From Siphonodentalium dalli (Eukaryota; Mollusca; Scaphopoda; Gadilida; Siphonodentaliidae), in NCBI GenBank assembly GCA_032622095.1, contig CP136063.1:86221980-86285979 (forward strand): DNA of 64,000 nucleotides, written 5' to 3'. The position numbers and the translations under genes are program-made. The number at the start of each line of letters is the position of its first letter. Positions within the stretch are counted from its first letter, which is position 1. Below the pieces are notes generated by a model. That model did no database searches. It was not told the origin of the DNA and worked only from the letters and a program-made list of their open reading frames with translations. Below are positions 1 to 10,954 of this stretch, piece after piece.

Positions 1-141
1 ATTCTAACTGATGCTCCAAAAATCGGATTTAGTAACTTTTTCATTATGGAGAAAGAGAACAAGAAATTCGAAAACAGCGCTTCTTGTGCTATCGAACCAT
101 ACTGTTTGGGTCTAGCCCTTTACCCAACAGAACGGCCCTGT

Positions 142-210
142 GCCAATGCATTCTCTTATATATGCGAGTCGACCATAGGTCGCCTCGCATATATAAGAGA
201 ATGCATTGGC
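142..210. repeat. 69-bp hairpin repeat
   Basis: Perfect palindromic arms start GCCAATGCATTCTCTTATAT and meet at a short GTCGAC/GGTCGCC loop region. Related copies lie at 289-357, 2340-2407, 37426-37494, 37573-37641 and, diverged, at 23891-23956. Confidence 0.85.
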
Positions 211-288
211 TTAACACATTAAAAATTATAAAATTGTTAAAGAATGTAAGAAAAAATGGTAAAAAGTGTTAATTTTTGTTTTGTTTAG

Positions 289-357
289 GCCAATGCATTC
301 TCTTATATATGCGAGGCGACCTATGGTCGACTCGCATATATAAGAGAATGCATTGGC
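289..357. repeat. 69-bp hairpin repeat, inverted partner
   Basis: Same hairpin as at 142-210 with the loop in the opposite orientation. It forms the second stem of the MITE. Confidence 0.85.
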
Positions 358-510
358 ACAGGGCATAACTGTAACTATCACAATGTGGTCAAGGAGCCGG
401 TTCCAATGATATCCATATTTGTATGGTTCTATTGAGACAGACCGAAGATATTTTAGGCTGTTGAAGCTTTATTTGGCCGGTTTTGGCCGGTTTGTTGGGT
501 AAAGGGCTAT

Positions 511-1502
511 AGACATATATTACACCAAAAATGCCGACATGTTCATCGCCGTACATAAGTTCATCGAGATACCAAACGATTTAACTGACATAATATGGTT
601 ATGAACTGCATGCCAGAGATGTGATTGTGTGTTTGTAGGGGCGGACATGCAGCAATTGGCCACGGGGATGGGTTACGGGTGCTTGTGGAACAGGCAATTC
701 ACAATTGAGACGCAATCATACCATGATGTAATATATATATATATATATATATATACCAAGGAAATGGTCACCTATATAAGCCTTTGGCTTACTGCAAATC
801 CTTTTCTCTAATGTCGAATTGTTAAAGTCTTTATAGTATGCCTTATATGTGCCAGTTCTTGAGAATTAAATATTGTTTACACTAACCGTACGGTATATAA
901 CGCCGAACCGGACATCACAAGCGGAACCGGATTGTATCGATTGCAGCCTTATTATTCTACCCCTGCGATTTGCCTAAAATCAAAACTTGATGGTCAACAC
1001 TGGAAAAGGTAAAAGCATTGAGAAATATTCTGAAAATCATATTGAGACACTGATTCAGACTGAATTTATTGAACTCACTACCTGATTAGCGAGTTTTGAT
1101 GAACAATAATACATTACTTATAATGGTTCACTATTTCGTTGATAATTGACTAATCACTTCAGCAGTTTTGTTTTACATAACAATGGTTACAACACACGAC
1201 ATTTCGTTATTGGACATCTATTTTGTATCAATAATGAATATAATAACAACGTTGATCTATTTCCCGTGTTGTTCTTAGTGATGATGTTTTACAGACTTAT
1301 GTTTTGTATATTTACCAATTGCAAGTGCTTTGTGTCCCTTTAAGTTTCGTCAGAACCACACACATATTTTCTTTGTTTTGGCTATGATATTCATTATTTA
1401 AAATTCAATCGGTGACTTGTCTTGGCACTGCTAAGGCCATAAGGCTACATCATTCATCACTTTCTATATCAGTTAGAATAACCAGGAACACTGTCGGGCT
1501 AG
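511..1502. other. Gene-free DNA with a short AT microsatellite
   Basis: An (AT)n run lies at about 731-753. I see no convincing exon, RNA gene or complete repeat in this stretch. Confidence 0.5.
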
Positions 1503-1960
1503 TTAAAGACCCACTTAAATTTCAAGTCACTGATTATTTTATTTTATAGTGCCTTGATATACGGTTTTAATAAAATCTATGCCATAACATATGATTAAAC
1601 TACTATATTTATCACCATTTGAAACGTCTGTGTCTCAGAAGATGCCCACATAGAAATAGAAAACAGCTGAAGTCATAAAAAGATTCCCCCGCTATGGCTC
1701 CCAGAATGCAACAATGAAAGGGGAATTACTCTATATTTAAAATATAGAGTTATTCCCTCCATTGAAAATAATAGACTTTTTACTACAATGTAGATGACAA
1801 AAACACGTCGCTAACTGAACCAAAACAACTGTTCACAGTTTATTACACCGGGTAAGTTGATAATACAATGTTTTGTAACTTCCTCTTTCAAATAATATAT
1901 AATATGGCATATATTTTATATAATGTGATCTGGGGGTTCGAAAAGTAAGTGGGCCTTTAA
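1503..1960. mobile_element. TTAA MITE family 'GGCCCACTTAA', copy A
   Basis: It is flanked by TTAA on each side (1503-1506 and 1957-1960). The ends are AGACCCACTTAA and its complement TTAxGTGGGCCT. Internally there is a short palindrome around TATATTTAAAATATAGAG. Related copies lie inverted at 21570-22072 and truncated at 55992-56336. No ORF of note. Confidence 0.75.
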
Positions 1961-2970
1961 CCGAAATAAAACCCACATACGACCAAACACAGAAGTGTAT
2001 GACCTGCAGAATAAACAACTCAATTATCGTGATAAACATTTTCCACTAACCGAGGACAGCTTAATTATTCTGGATTTCGCGTCGTTTCGGCGACATCCAT
2101 ATGTCATCGTCGACATTATGGATGTCCAGAAATCTGTGGGATATCCTCCTGGGAGAGAATTATCCGTGTTAGTGGGAAATCCAATAATGGGCACCTTTCG
2201 CATAATGAATTACTATACTGATAAGAATTACGAATATATATGGCATCACCGAATTTGTGTTGTTTCTATCAGTTGTCGTTTTGCCATATCCGTAGTTACG
2301 ATTACAGTTTCGAGAAGCCAAGCATATTGTTTACCCTGTGCCAATGCATTCTCTTATATATCGAGTCGACCATAGGTCGCCTCGCATATATAAGAGAATG
2401 CATTGGCCTAACAATTTTTTACAATTTTAATAATATATTTTTTCTTGTATTCTTTAACAATTTTATAATTTCACCCATACAGAGCCCCAGACACACATGA
2501 GCAGACGACACTCTTCTATGTGCTTCTATATATGTGTAGGGCTCCCTGCAGGGTAATGGATGTTTTTTATTTTATGTCCTAAAAATTGTAAGAAACTGGG
2601 TTCAACACACACTGTAGCTCACACTAGAATGTCATACATGTCGATCGATGGGTGATTTGGTGATAACGATAATTGACACCTATCGCATAACGAACTATGA
2701 CTGATAATAATTACGAATAAGGTACTACGTCACTAGAATTTGTGTTCTTTCTACCACTTGTCGGTTTACCGTATCCGTAGTTACGATTACTGTTTCGTGG
2801 AACCAATATAATAGAGCTTTGCATGCAATCATCGAGCCTACCACTAACTATGACCTGCTAAAAATATAAATAAGTATATACAAAATATTCACGGAACACA
2901 TAACCATATCACCTTACTGCGAGGGGCGGGAAAATTGAACGGCACTATTTTTTCACAAACAGACTCTTAG
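1961..2970. other. Repeat debris with one hairpin
   Basis: A solitary 68-bp hairpin of the GCCAATGCATTCTC type is at 2340-2407, with a degraded remnant of its MITE around it. Segments near 2090-2300 and 2660-2800 resemble each other (both read through 'gatacgattacxgtttcg'-like text), suggesting an old duplicated repeat. No supported gene. Confidence 0.5.
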
Positions 2971-3376
2971 GGTACGTTCATACGCTGGCAAGTTTGCACG
3001 GTATGTTTTTCAGGCATCTCGTCACAGAAACCCACATGGTGCTAGAATATGAACGGGAACGAGCACATGCAAACATGCATCTTTATCAAAACGAAAGACA
3101 TGAGCATTCAAATTTATGTAGTTGCACTTGAAATGGTGCTATTAGAATTTGCCTTCAAATATCTCTACGATTTATTCTTGCGAGATAATTGCATGCTATT
3201 TACAGGCTAATTCCGGTAGAATCGCTACAAGTGGAACTTTTACTTCACACGTAGGTAGCTGTTGCACAGATGTACTTTATATGCTTGTTTCCGTTCATAT
3301 TCTTGCACCATGTCGTTTGCTACGACAAAATGCCTGCAAACTATTCCGTGCAAACTTGCCAGTGTATGAACGTACC
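2971..3376. mobile_element. 406-bp MITE with GGTACGTTCATACGCTGGC ends
   Basis: Inverted termini GGTACGTTCATACGCTGGCA and TGCCAGTGTATGAACGTACC are visible. The flanks are CTTAG on the left and TTTAG on the right, an imperfect 5-bp duplication. A single related end is at about 42601-42624. The open frame inside it is incidental. Confidence 0.65.
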
Positions 3377-3704
3377 TTTAGACGTCAATTCTGCGAAAAG
3401 GTTTTCGGATCGTCCGAAATATTTACGACTACAATGATCTATTCGTAATTCTTATCAGCAGAAGTTCGTTATGCGAAAGTTGTCCATTGTTGTTGTCCAT
3501 TTACTAAAAGATATAGAAAATATATGATATTTCGTAATGACATCTATATCACAATTACACCAAAAGTTTACACATGGAATGTGCACCGAATGTGATTTTC
3601 TATGGCGTGAAATTATAACTGTTATTCAGCTTAGACTTTCAAACTTGGCCCGTCTTTTTAATCGTTTGGTACGATCTGGAAGCCGTAAAGATTTATCTCC
3701 CTTC

Positions 3705-4605
3705 TTAACCCTTTGAACCCTGACGCCCCACAGTGATCGACACCCTGACCCGGGGCTCCCAGTGGTATTTCCGCTTAAATTAGACAGGGTCTAGTCGCAT
3801 GTTGTTGATTATGTTCAAACTGTGACACAGGTCTGAAACTTTATAGGTTAGTCCCCCATGGATCAGCGATCATAATAAGATCGCGAGACTTTGCCTCGCG
3901 GCAATTCCTTGGTAACGGTTGCTAGGCAACTACCCGGAATTGACTGGAAAATGTAAATATAGCTTATAGCATCATTATTCAACCCCAGTGATTGATTTTT
4001 TTGATACAGGTAATACCCTAACATGAAATTTTAGATATACCCGACCAGAATAGTGAACCAAATATCCCATTTATGGGTAGCAACGGTTGCTAAGCAAATA
4101 CCACTAATGATCGAATGACATTGCACTAACTATTCAGTGGTATGTTTTGCCTTAATTTAGACAGTGTCTATAGTCGCGTGGTGTTGGTTATGTTCAAAGG
4201 GGACACATAACTTAAACTGTACAGGCATGCTATGCATGCATGGACCACTGATCATTGTAAGACAGGAATACTTTGCCACCCGATCTCTCCTTAGAAACGG
4301 TTACTATGCAACTACCCGAAATTTGCAGGATAAACGAATTCTAGCGTTTAACGTTGTAATTATACATCAGCGAATTGCGTTTCGATGCAACCAATATCCT
4401 AATGTGAAATTTAAGATATACCTGACCAATGCGCGAGTAAGTCAACTTGATATGCGATAGACTTTTTGCCGCATGTGGCATAACAGAGACTGATATTACA
4501 GAGACCATGCAGAAACAACGTAATTTCCCGTAACATATCGTGGCCCCATTGTTCAAGTAAGCTGTCTAGATTGTGTCTACTGAACATGTGAAACATGCAA
4601 CTATA
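3705..4605. mobile_element. Left part of a TTAA element interrupted by the palindromic element
   Basis: TTAA at 3705-3708 is followed by CCCTTTGAACCCTGACGCC. The matching right end, GGCGTTACGGGTTCAACGGG plus TTAA, is at 14418-14441. Without the 9.2-kb insertion the element would be about 1.56 kb. It contains diverged direct repeats of about 370 bp (for example 'cagtggtat' at about 3760 and again at about 4134). No ORF is supported. Confidence 0.75.
4600..4605. other. 6-bp target-site duplication, left copy
   Basis: ACTATA immediately precedes the terminal inverted repeat and is repeated at 13777-13782 immediately after the other end. Confidence 0.85.
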
Positions 4606-4860
4606 AGAAGAATAGGAGGCTCGTTGCCTTCACATCTAAAAATAGAATCTTTGGGGTCTAAAATTGGTTGTACTAAAATATTCCCAAAATATCAAAAACC
4701 CAAAAATTATTTTTCCAAAAAAAAAATTTCAAAACTTCCAAAAATTATTTTTTCCAAAAAATTTCAAAATCCCAAAACTTCCAAAAAATTTTAAAACCCC
4801 AAAATTTCAAAAGAAAAAATTTCAAAACCCTCAAAATTATTTCTCCAAAAAAAGTTTAAA
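4606..4860 (+). repeat. Left terminal inverted repeat with A-rich subterminal tract
   Basis: The terminus AGAAGAATAGGAGG is followed at 4633-4688 by a module beginning CATCTAAAAATAGAATC, then about 170 bp of CCAAAA/TTTCAAAA-type sequence. It is mirrored at 13510-13776. The module recurs in direct orientation at 10351-10406. Confidence 0.85.
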
Positions 4861-5580
4861 TAAAAAATTTATAACGAGTTTTCGGTTTCTGATAATCTCG
4901 ATATTAAAAAATGTCGAATGTTAAATTATTTGCGTGTAATATCTTTCGTTATTTTTTTTGTTCAAATATTTTTCATGAAATTATTAATCGATGTTTAGAA
5001 ATAGCTTTATTGGACATTGTGACCATCGATATGAATGCATACATTCCAGTGTTTTATCGGACGCAGTTCATATAATTGTCATACCTGAAAATATACACTA
5101 TTACTTTTACATAAATAATAAAGAGCGTTTATTCTTTACACTCTCTCTCTATCCCATATGACAGGTGTGTATTATCGTGAATTATTGGAAGTATTGAGAT
5201 GTACTATGTTGAATCACTAACGGTCGAAAATTGTAATGTGAAATTACAACCCTCCAGAATGAATTGTCATATTCGCTGTACACGCAATCACACACGCGAC
5301 ATTGGTGGTAACAATGTGTCTTTCACACCTTTGCTTTACCAAATGAATTATATTATTTCCCCGTTCACAGTTATATGCTATTCAGAAAACATATCGATTT
5401 AATGTCTGAACAAACGGGTTAGTATCAATTAAGGTTGATAAACTGTGTCATTCACACGATAATTAGTTAGCCAAAACATGCATACGTCCAGGACACTCAA
5501 TTATAGAAATTGCTTTGATGACATTGTTATAACAACATTACGTAATAACCACTTATCGCCCCACATTCATACTTACGCTT

Positions 5581-6873
5581 TGGACATTTTATCAGTTTAT
5601 CACGTGATCACTAAATGTGGCAATCGGGTATCCTCCGATGCCTGCAATATATTATTTATAATAATTGGACTCATTGATCTCACGTGAATAATACTCTTAG
5701 TTGTTCCAATAAAATAGTTATCAAATTCGATCACCAATAGATTTGACTGTGGAATGTAATGACCTTTAACTTATTTATCGATCTAAAGGGACACTCATTA
5801 TGAATGAATGTTAACAATACAAGCGCACGAATGAAGAGCGTTGAACATATACGAAATTACTACACGAATGAATTGAACCTTGAAATTTATATTTCACATC
5901 TTACCAACAACAGCTACAGACATAATCATAGTATTATACTGTCTTGCATGTACACACGCTATGACATCATTAAAGGTGGACAATCCACTCACGGTGTGAC
6001 AACAGATACGGACATAGGCATAGTGTTATACAGTCTTCTATGTACCCACGCTATGACACCATTAACGTACATTGGATGTTAGGTCTATGACTCTTGAGTA
6101 TGCACCAATCAATGAGCAAATGAGCAAAAAAATGAGCAAATGAGCAAAAAAATGAGCAAATGAGCAAGAAAATGAGCAAATGAGCAAGAAAATGAGCAAA
6201 TGAGCAATACAAATGAGCAAATGAGCAAAAAAATGAGCAAATGAGCAATAAAAATGAGCAAATGAGCAAGAAAATGAGCAAATGAGCAATAAAAATGAGC
6301 AAATGAGCAAAAAAATAAGCAAATGAGCAATAAAAATGAGCAAATGAGCAAAAAAATGAGCAAATGAGCAAAAAAATGAGCAAATGAGCAAGAAAATGAG
6401 TAAATGAGCAAGAAAATGAGCAAATGAGCAAAAAAAAATGAGCAAATGAGCAAAAAAATGAGCAAATGAGCAAAAAAATGAGCAAATGAGCAATAAAAAT
6501 GAGCAAATGAGCAAAAAAATGAGCCAATGAGCAAAAAAATGAGCAAATGAGCAAAAAAATGTAATTCTGCTGTGGTTAAGCAGTCCATTATTTAGGGCAT
6601 ACCTGTATGTAGGCCTATCAGTGGATGAATAGTCTGCCGGAGAAGTACTGTGTAGACAGGTCTTGTCGTTAAGAGAGTCAGACGAGAAGTGAAGGCTCGG
6701 CTATTAAAACATAGTAATGCGATAGCGAACATCAAACGAGTCTGCGCACGCATATCTGTCAAAAGGATACAATAGCAGTCATTGGTCAATTTATCCCCGG
6801 TGTCAGCTCAGTACCCAATCGGGACGAAGCCGAAGGTCAACTCATTTTTTTTTGCTCATTATAGTACGTCACT
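5581..6873 (+). repeat. 1.29-kb tandem duplication unit, copy 1
   Basis: This block repeats at 6874-8163 and in part from 8164. It starts TGGACATTTTATCAGTTTAT and contains the TGAGCAAA array. The right arm carries only the first roughly 200 bp, without the array, so the duplication is specific to the left arm. Confidence 0.85.
6112..6560. repeat. AAATGAGC-type satellite array 1
   Basis: About 450 bp of 18-20-bp units built from AAATGAGC with A-rich spacers (AAAA, GAAA or TAAAA). The repeat is open in all three reverse frames, which makes long artificial ORFs. Confidence 0.95.
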
Positions 6874-8163
6874 TGGACATTTTATCAGTTTATCACGTGA
6901 TCACTAAATGTGGCAATCGGGTATCCTCCGATGCCTGCAATATATTATTTATAATAATTGGACTCATTGATCTCACGTGAATAATACTCTTAGTTGTTCC
7001 AATAAAATAGTTATCAAATTCGATCACCAATAGATTTGACTGTGGAATGTAATGACCTTTAACTTATTTATCGATCTAAAGGGACACTCATTATGAATGA
7101 ATGTTAACAATACAAGCGCACGAATGAAGAGCGTTGAACATATACGAAATTACTACACGAATGAATTGAACCTTGAAATTTATATTTCACATCTTACCAA
7201 CAACAGCTACAGACATAATCATAGTATTATACTGTCTTGCATGTACACACGCTATGACAACATTAAAGGTGGACAATCCACTCACGGTGTGACAACAGAT
7301 ACGGACATAGGCATAGTGTTATACAGTCTTCTATGTACCCACGCTATGACACCATTAACGTACATTGGATGTTAGGTCTATGACTCTTGAGTATGCACCA
7401 ATCAATGAGCAAATGAGCAAAAAAATGAGCAAATGAGAAAAAAATGAGCAAATGAGCAAGAAAATGAGCAAATGAGCAAGAAAATGAGCAAATGAGCAAT
7501 AAAAATGAGCAAATGAGCAAAAAAATGAGCAAATGAGCAATAAAAATGAGCAAATGAGCAAGAAAATGAGCAAATGAGCAATAAAAATGAGCAAATGAGC
7601 AAAAAAATGAGCAAATGAGCAATAAAAATGAGCAAATGAGCAAAAAAATGAGCAAATGAGCAAAAAAATGAGCAAATGAGCAAGAAAATGAGTAAATGAG
7701 CAAGAAAATGAGCAAATGAGCAAAAAAATGAGCAAATGAGCAAAAAAATGAGCAAATGAGCAAAAAAATGAGCAAATGAGCAATAAAAATGAGCAAATGA
7801 GCAAAAAAATGAGCCAATGAGCAAAAAAATGAGCAAATGAGCAAAAAAATGTAATTCTGCTGTGGTTAAGCAGTCCATTATTTAGGGCATACCTGTATGT
7901 AGGCCTATCAGTGGATGAATAGTCTGCCGGAGAAGTACTGTGTAGACAGGTCTTGTCGTTAAGAGAGTCAGACGAGAAGTGAAGGCTCGGCTATTAAAAC
8001 ATAGTAATGCGATAGCGAACATCAAACGAGTCTGCGCACGCATATCTGTCAAAAGGATACAATAGCAGTCATTGGTCAATTTATCCCCGGTGTCAGCTCA
8101 GTACCCAATCGGGACGAAGCCGAAGGTCAACTCATTTTTTTTTGCTCATTATAGTACGTCACT
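6874..8163 (+). repeat. 1.29-kb tandem duplication unit, copy 2
   Basis: Nearly identical to 5581-6873 outside the array; the array itself differs in unit order and one unit has lost a GC. Confidence 0.85.
7404..7850. repeat. AAATGAGC-type satellite array 2
   Basis: Second copy of the 18-20-bp array. Differences in spacer order relative to array 1 show unit turnover since duplication. Confidence 0.95.
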
Positions 8164-8763
8164 TGGACATTTTATCAGTTTATCACGTGATCACTAAATG
8201 TGGCAATCGGGTATCCACCGATGCCTGCAATTTATTATTTATAATAATTGGACTCATTGATCTCACGTAAATAATACTCTTAGTTGTTCCAATAAAATAG
8301 TTATCAAATTCGATCACCAATAGATTTGACTGTGGAATATAATGACCTTTAACTTATTTATCGATCTATGTTAGAACATGGTCTTAACAAAAAACTTGAC
8401 CATAACAAAAATTACCTTACATTTATGCATGAATCTAATTAGACCATACGTAAATATTGTCAGCTTATCGTCTGATGAGCAAATCCGATGTTTATCAAAA
8501 ATAGTACAACTTCCAGTTGGTAATTACTCTTACGAATGAAGAGCGTTGAACATATACGAAATTACTACACGAATGAACTGAAATTTATATTTTCACATCT
8601 TACCAACAACAGATACAGACATAGTCATAGTGTTATACTATCTTACATGTACCCATGCTATGACATCATTCGAAGGGGCAATACACTCAAGGAGTTAAAG
8701 TGACACGAAACAAGGGACGTGATGTAATATTGGTGTTTGAATCTTAAAGGAACACAAGACACT
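8164..8763 (+). repeat. Third, partial and diverged duplication unit
   Basis: It starts like the 1.29-kb units, then about 8369 enters different DNA. A diverged copy of the 'gaatgaagagcgttgaacat' block follows at about 8534-8740. The stretch ends where strict palindrome symmetry resumes at about 8764. Confidence 0.7.
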
Positions 8764-9175
8764 CTAAAGGGACACTCATTATGAATGAATGTTAACAATA
8801 CAAGCGCACGAATGAAGAGCGTTGAACATATACAAAATTACTACACGAATGAATTGAACCTTGAAATTTATATTTCACATCTTACCAACAACAGCTACAG
8901 GCATTATCATAGGGTTATACTGTCTTGCATATACACACGCTATGACATCATTAAAGGCGGACAATCCACTCACGGTGTGACAACAGATACAGACATAGGC
9001 ATAGTGTTATACAGTCTTCTATGTACCAATGCTATGACATAATTAAAGGGGGGATAATACACGCACGGTGTGGAATGTTAAAGTGACACGCGGTAAGGGA
9101 CGTGATGTAATATTGGTGAAACCCCCTCCCCACTTATAGATATATAACGAAGACGAGAATAACATGTTGATGAAG

Positions 9176-9181
9176 TTTATT
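9176..9181 (-). terminator. Polyadenylation signal for left-arm gene cluster
   Basis: AATAAA on the minus strand, six bases past the stop codon of the zinc-finger ORF; mirrored at 12180-12185. Confidence 0.6.
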
Positions 9182-9186
9182 GAAAT

Positions 9187-9756
9187 TTAATCATTGTCTG
9201 AATCTTCGACCGTTAGATTTACTTCTAAGAGTTTCTTGAATTTTCTCATCGCTTCATCTGCAGCCCATTCATTATTATATCCGTGTTTGGTCAGTTTGAC
9301 CATTTTCTTCATGATCATGGTATGTATGCGTGATGTTTTCAATCGATACTGGTATTCTATTAATCGTCTATAACTTTTGAGAAACAGAGCAAACTCTGTG
9401 TCGATGGTATCCTCTTTTCCCGACATGCTCTCATCTCCCGAAATGCTCTCTTCTTCTTTCACATCATTGGTGACGCGTTTCATCATACTTTTGAATGTGT
9501 CCATCTCGTTGACACATCGCGCAGCTTTCTTAAGACCGAATACCGTTCTACTACCGACGCCATTACCATCTTCTGAATCTGATAGCGTTCCACGTTCATC
9601 TTCATCTGAATCTAGAACCGCTTCGTCAGATTCATCGGTATCTTCTCCGAAGAGAGTTGGTTTTGTCTCGGACATAACTCCGTGTTTAATCTGTTTATGT
9701 CTTTGTAGATTGTAGTTCGTCGATAAAATAATGCCACATAAATCACACCCGTGCAT
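9187..9756 (-). CDS. C2H2 zinc-finger protein, left-arm copy
   Basis: 189 aa. A single N-terminal C2H2 finger is visible: C4-X2-C7-X12-H20-X4-H25, within the motif CDLCGIILSTNYNLQRHKQI. A strongly acidic, serine-rich stretch follows (about residues 38-68), then a charged, probably helical C-terminal half. Fingers of this kind usually bind nucleic acid, and an acidic stretch can be an activation or binding surface; both are inferences. The 5' end overlaps the preceding 64-aa ORF by 14 bp, as in compact virus-like gene blocks. A polyadenylation signal follows at once. The protein is identical to its twin at 11605-12174, so the frame has been kept or the arms homogenised recently. I do not recognise a named gene. 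Confidence 0.65.
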   Translation of the reverse strand: MHGCDLCGIILSTNYNLQRHKQIKHGVMSETKPTLFGEDTDESDEAVLDSDEDERGTLSDSEDGNGVGSRTVFGLKKAARCVNEMDTFKSMMKRVTNDVKEEESISGDESMSGKEDTIDTEFALFLKSYRRLIEYQYRLKTSRIHTMIMKKMVKLTKHGYNNEWAADEAMRKFKKLLEVNLTVEDSDND

Positions 9757-9937
9757 TATCGCGAATTATTGGAAGAACCATCACTCTTATAAGTAGCGAT
9801 AAAAAGAGAGAATAAGGTGTGGTATACAACCGTCGCTCTAAGAGTACGTTCGTCCCGGTGCTAGGGTATAGATATTTGACCGCCGGTGATTCAATTAATG
9901 CCAATTTATCAGTATGGTACTCTATGTATTCATTCAT
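9743..9937 (-). CDS. Small ORF of 64 aa, left-arm copy
   Basis: It lies between the basic 107-aa ORF (7-bp gap) and the zinc-finger ORF (14-bp overlap), on the same strand. The start is MNEYIEYHTDK, and a hydrophobic stretch near residues 40-58 (TTPYSLFLSLLIRVMVLPII) could be a membrane or packing helix. It is identical to its twin at 11424-11618. It may be a real small protein or an upstream part of the zinc-finger gene joined by splicing or frameshifting. No family recognised. Confidence 0.4.
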   Translation of the reverse strand: MNEYIEYHTDKLALIESPAVKYLYPSTGTNVLLERRLYTTPYSLFLSLLIRVMVLPIIRDNARV

Positions 9938-9944
9938 GATTTGG

Positions 9945-10268
9945 CTAATCGTATGACACTGGTCTTTTCATTTTCTTCTTATTATTAGACAAACCTCCAT
10001 CAGACACTCTCTTGTTGCTTTGTTTGGACGCTTTACGTGTGTTTGTCAACTTATTTGCTGCAACTTCAGCCTTAGCCATTTCAATCGCTTGAGCGATGGG
10101 TGTCACCACGTTAATAAGTGGTTTTAGAACGTCTTCTTCACTATCACTAGTTTTAGTTCTGTCAATAAAGTATCGACCCTGATTATCTGGTATTAACTTC
10201 CCATCAACCATATCTCTGAAATGTTTTCTCCACATTTCAAAATCTGCTGGAATATACGGGATCGACAT
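9945..10268 (-). CDS. Basic 107-aa protein, left-arm copy
   Basis: The start is MSIPYIPADFEMWRKHF, a compact aromatic N-terminal motif. A central helical segment is rich in Ala/Glu/Lys (about residues 58-75), and the C-terminus is lysine-rich with KKKMKRP, which looks like a nuclear-localisation or DNA-binding tail. It is first in the cluster and reads away from the GC-rich centre. It differs from its twin (11093-11416) at three residues: F10/L, and D/N and S/I near position 41-42. Small proteins with such a start occur, to my recollection, near Polinton-type cores, but I cannot verify this. Function unknown. Confidence 0.6.
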   Translation of the reverse strand: MSIPYIPADFEMWRKHFRDMVDGKLIPDNQGRYFIDRTKTSDSEEDVLKPLINVVTPIAQAIEMAKAEVAANKLTNTRKASKQSNKRVSDGGLSNNKKKMKRPVSYD

Positions 10269-10350
10269 GTTTCTTCAAAATGTACAAGTCACTCTTTTTT
10301 CTGCATTTTATTTTAGAAAGTTTATCGCCTCTTATAAAAATCGATTATTG

Positions 10351-10406
10351 CATCTAAAAATAGAATCTTTGGGTCTAAAATTGGTTGTACTAAAATATTC
10401 CCAAAA
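10351..10406 (+). repeat. Internal direct copy of the terminal subterminal module
   Basis: The text CATCTAAAAATAGAATC and its continuation match 4633-4688 in the same orientation. The outermost 27 bp of the terminus are missing here. The mirror copy is at 10955-11011. Confidence 0.85.
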
Positions 10407-10732
10407 ACCCCAAAACTTCAAAAATATCAAAAAACTTCAAAAATTTCAAAAAACTTCAAAAATTTCAAAAACTTCAAAAATTTCAAAAATTTCAAAAACT
10501 TCAAAAAACTTCAAAAACTTCAAAAATAAGACCCCGCCGGCGGCGGACCCCGGCGGCGACGGCACCGCCGGCGGCGCCAGTTGTTGTTGTTGTTGTTGTT
10601 GTTGTTGTTGGTGGTGGTGGTGTTGTTGTTGTTGTTGTTGTTGTTGTGGCGGCGGCGGCGGCGGCGACGGCATTGCGGTATTTTACTGCGGCGGCGGCGC
10701 CGCCGCCGCCGCCGGGGTCCTCCGCCGGCGCC

Positions 10733-10765
<33 letters not shown>

Positions 10766-10952
10766 CCACCACCAACAACAACAACAACAACTGGCGCCGC
10801 CGGCGGTGCCGCCGCCGCCGGGGTCCGCCGCCGGCGGGGTCTTATTTTTGAAGTTTTTGAAATTTTTGAAGTTTTTTGAAGTTTTTGAAATTTTTGAAAT
10901 TTTTGAAGTTTTTGAAATTTTTGAAGTTTTTTGAAATTTTTGAAGTTTTGGG
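10407..10952. repeat. Palindrome centre: A/T tracts around a GC-rich trinucleotide core
   Basis: AACTTCAAAAATTTC tracts (10407-10530) mirror GAAGTTTTTGAAAT tracts (10843-10952). The core (about 10531-10842) is built of (GTT)n, (GTG)n, (GGC)n and their inverted counterparts (GCC)n, (CAC)n, (AAC)n, with many CpGs. It lies between two divergent gene clusters and could hold a bidirectional promoter, which is inference. Homopolymer-like reading frames here are artefacts of the repeats. Central symmetry is imperfect around 10665-10720. Confidence 0.9.
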
Positions 10953-10954
10953 GT

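Larger units (their letters stand above)
116..506. mobile_element. TTAA-class MITE with two internal hairpins, copy 1
   Basis: The terminal inverted repeats read CCCTTTACCCAACA and TGTTGGGTAAAGGG. Flanks are CTAG on the left and CTAT on the right; the second copy at 37278-37663 has clean TTAA on both sides. Inside are two near-perfect 69-bp palindromes (142-210 and 289-357), mutually inverted and separated by about 80 bp of AT-rich DNA. There is no coding capacity. CCC ends plus TTAA are the hallmark of piggyBac-type transposition, which is an inference because no transposase is present. Confidence 0.75.

Noticed and set aside
142-357. Possible CRISPR-like or tRNA-like structure from repeated hairpins
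   Set aside because: Only two inverted hairpins in a TTAA-flanked MITE, no spacers, no tRNA boxes, and the genome is eukaryotic.
3149-3448. 99-codon ORF
   Set aside because: It spans the right half of a MITE and its flank, so it is incidental.
5804-6082. 92-codon ORF starting MNVNNTSARMKSVEH, with copies at 7097, 8785 and 12319
   Set aside because: Repeated because the DNA is duplicated; no motif, different ends in each copy, and it runs into the satellite.
6051-6588. Reverse-strand ORFs of 150-167 codons rich in AHLLIF/CSFF
   Set aside because: They are translations of the TGAGCAAA satellite, open in three frames at once; the same is true at 7344-7878.
9377-9715. 112-codon serine-rich ORF, opposite strand of the zinc-finger gene
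   Set aside because: Shadow of the acidic codons on the other strand; the C2H2 frame has the recognisable motif and a polyadenylation signal.
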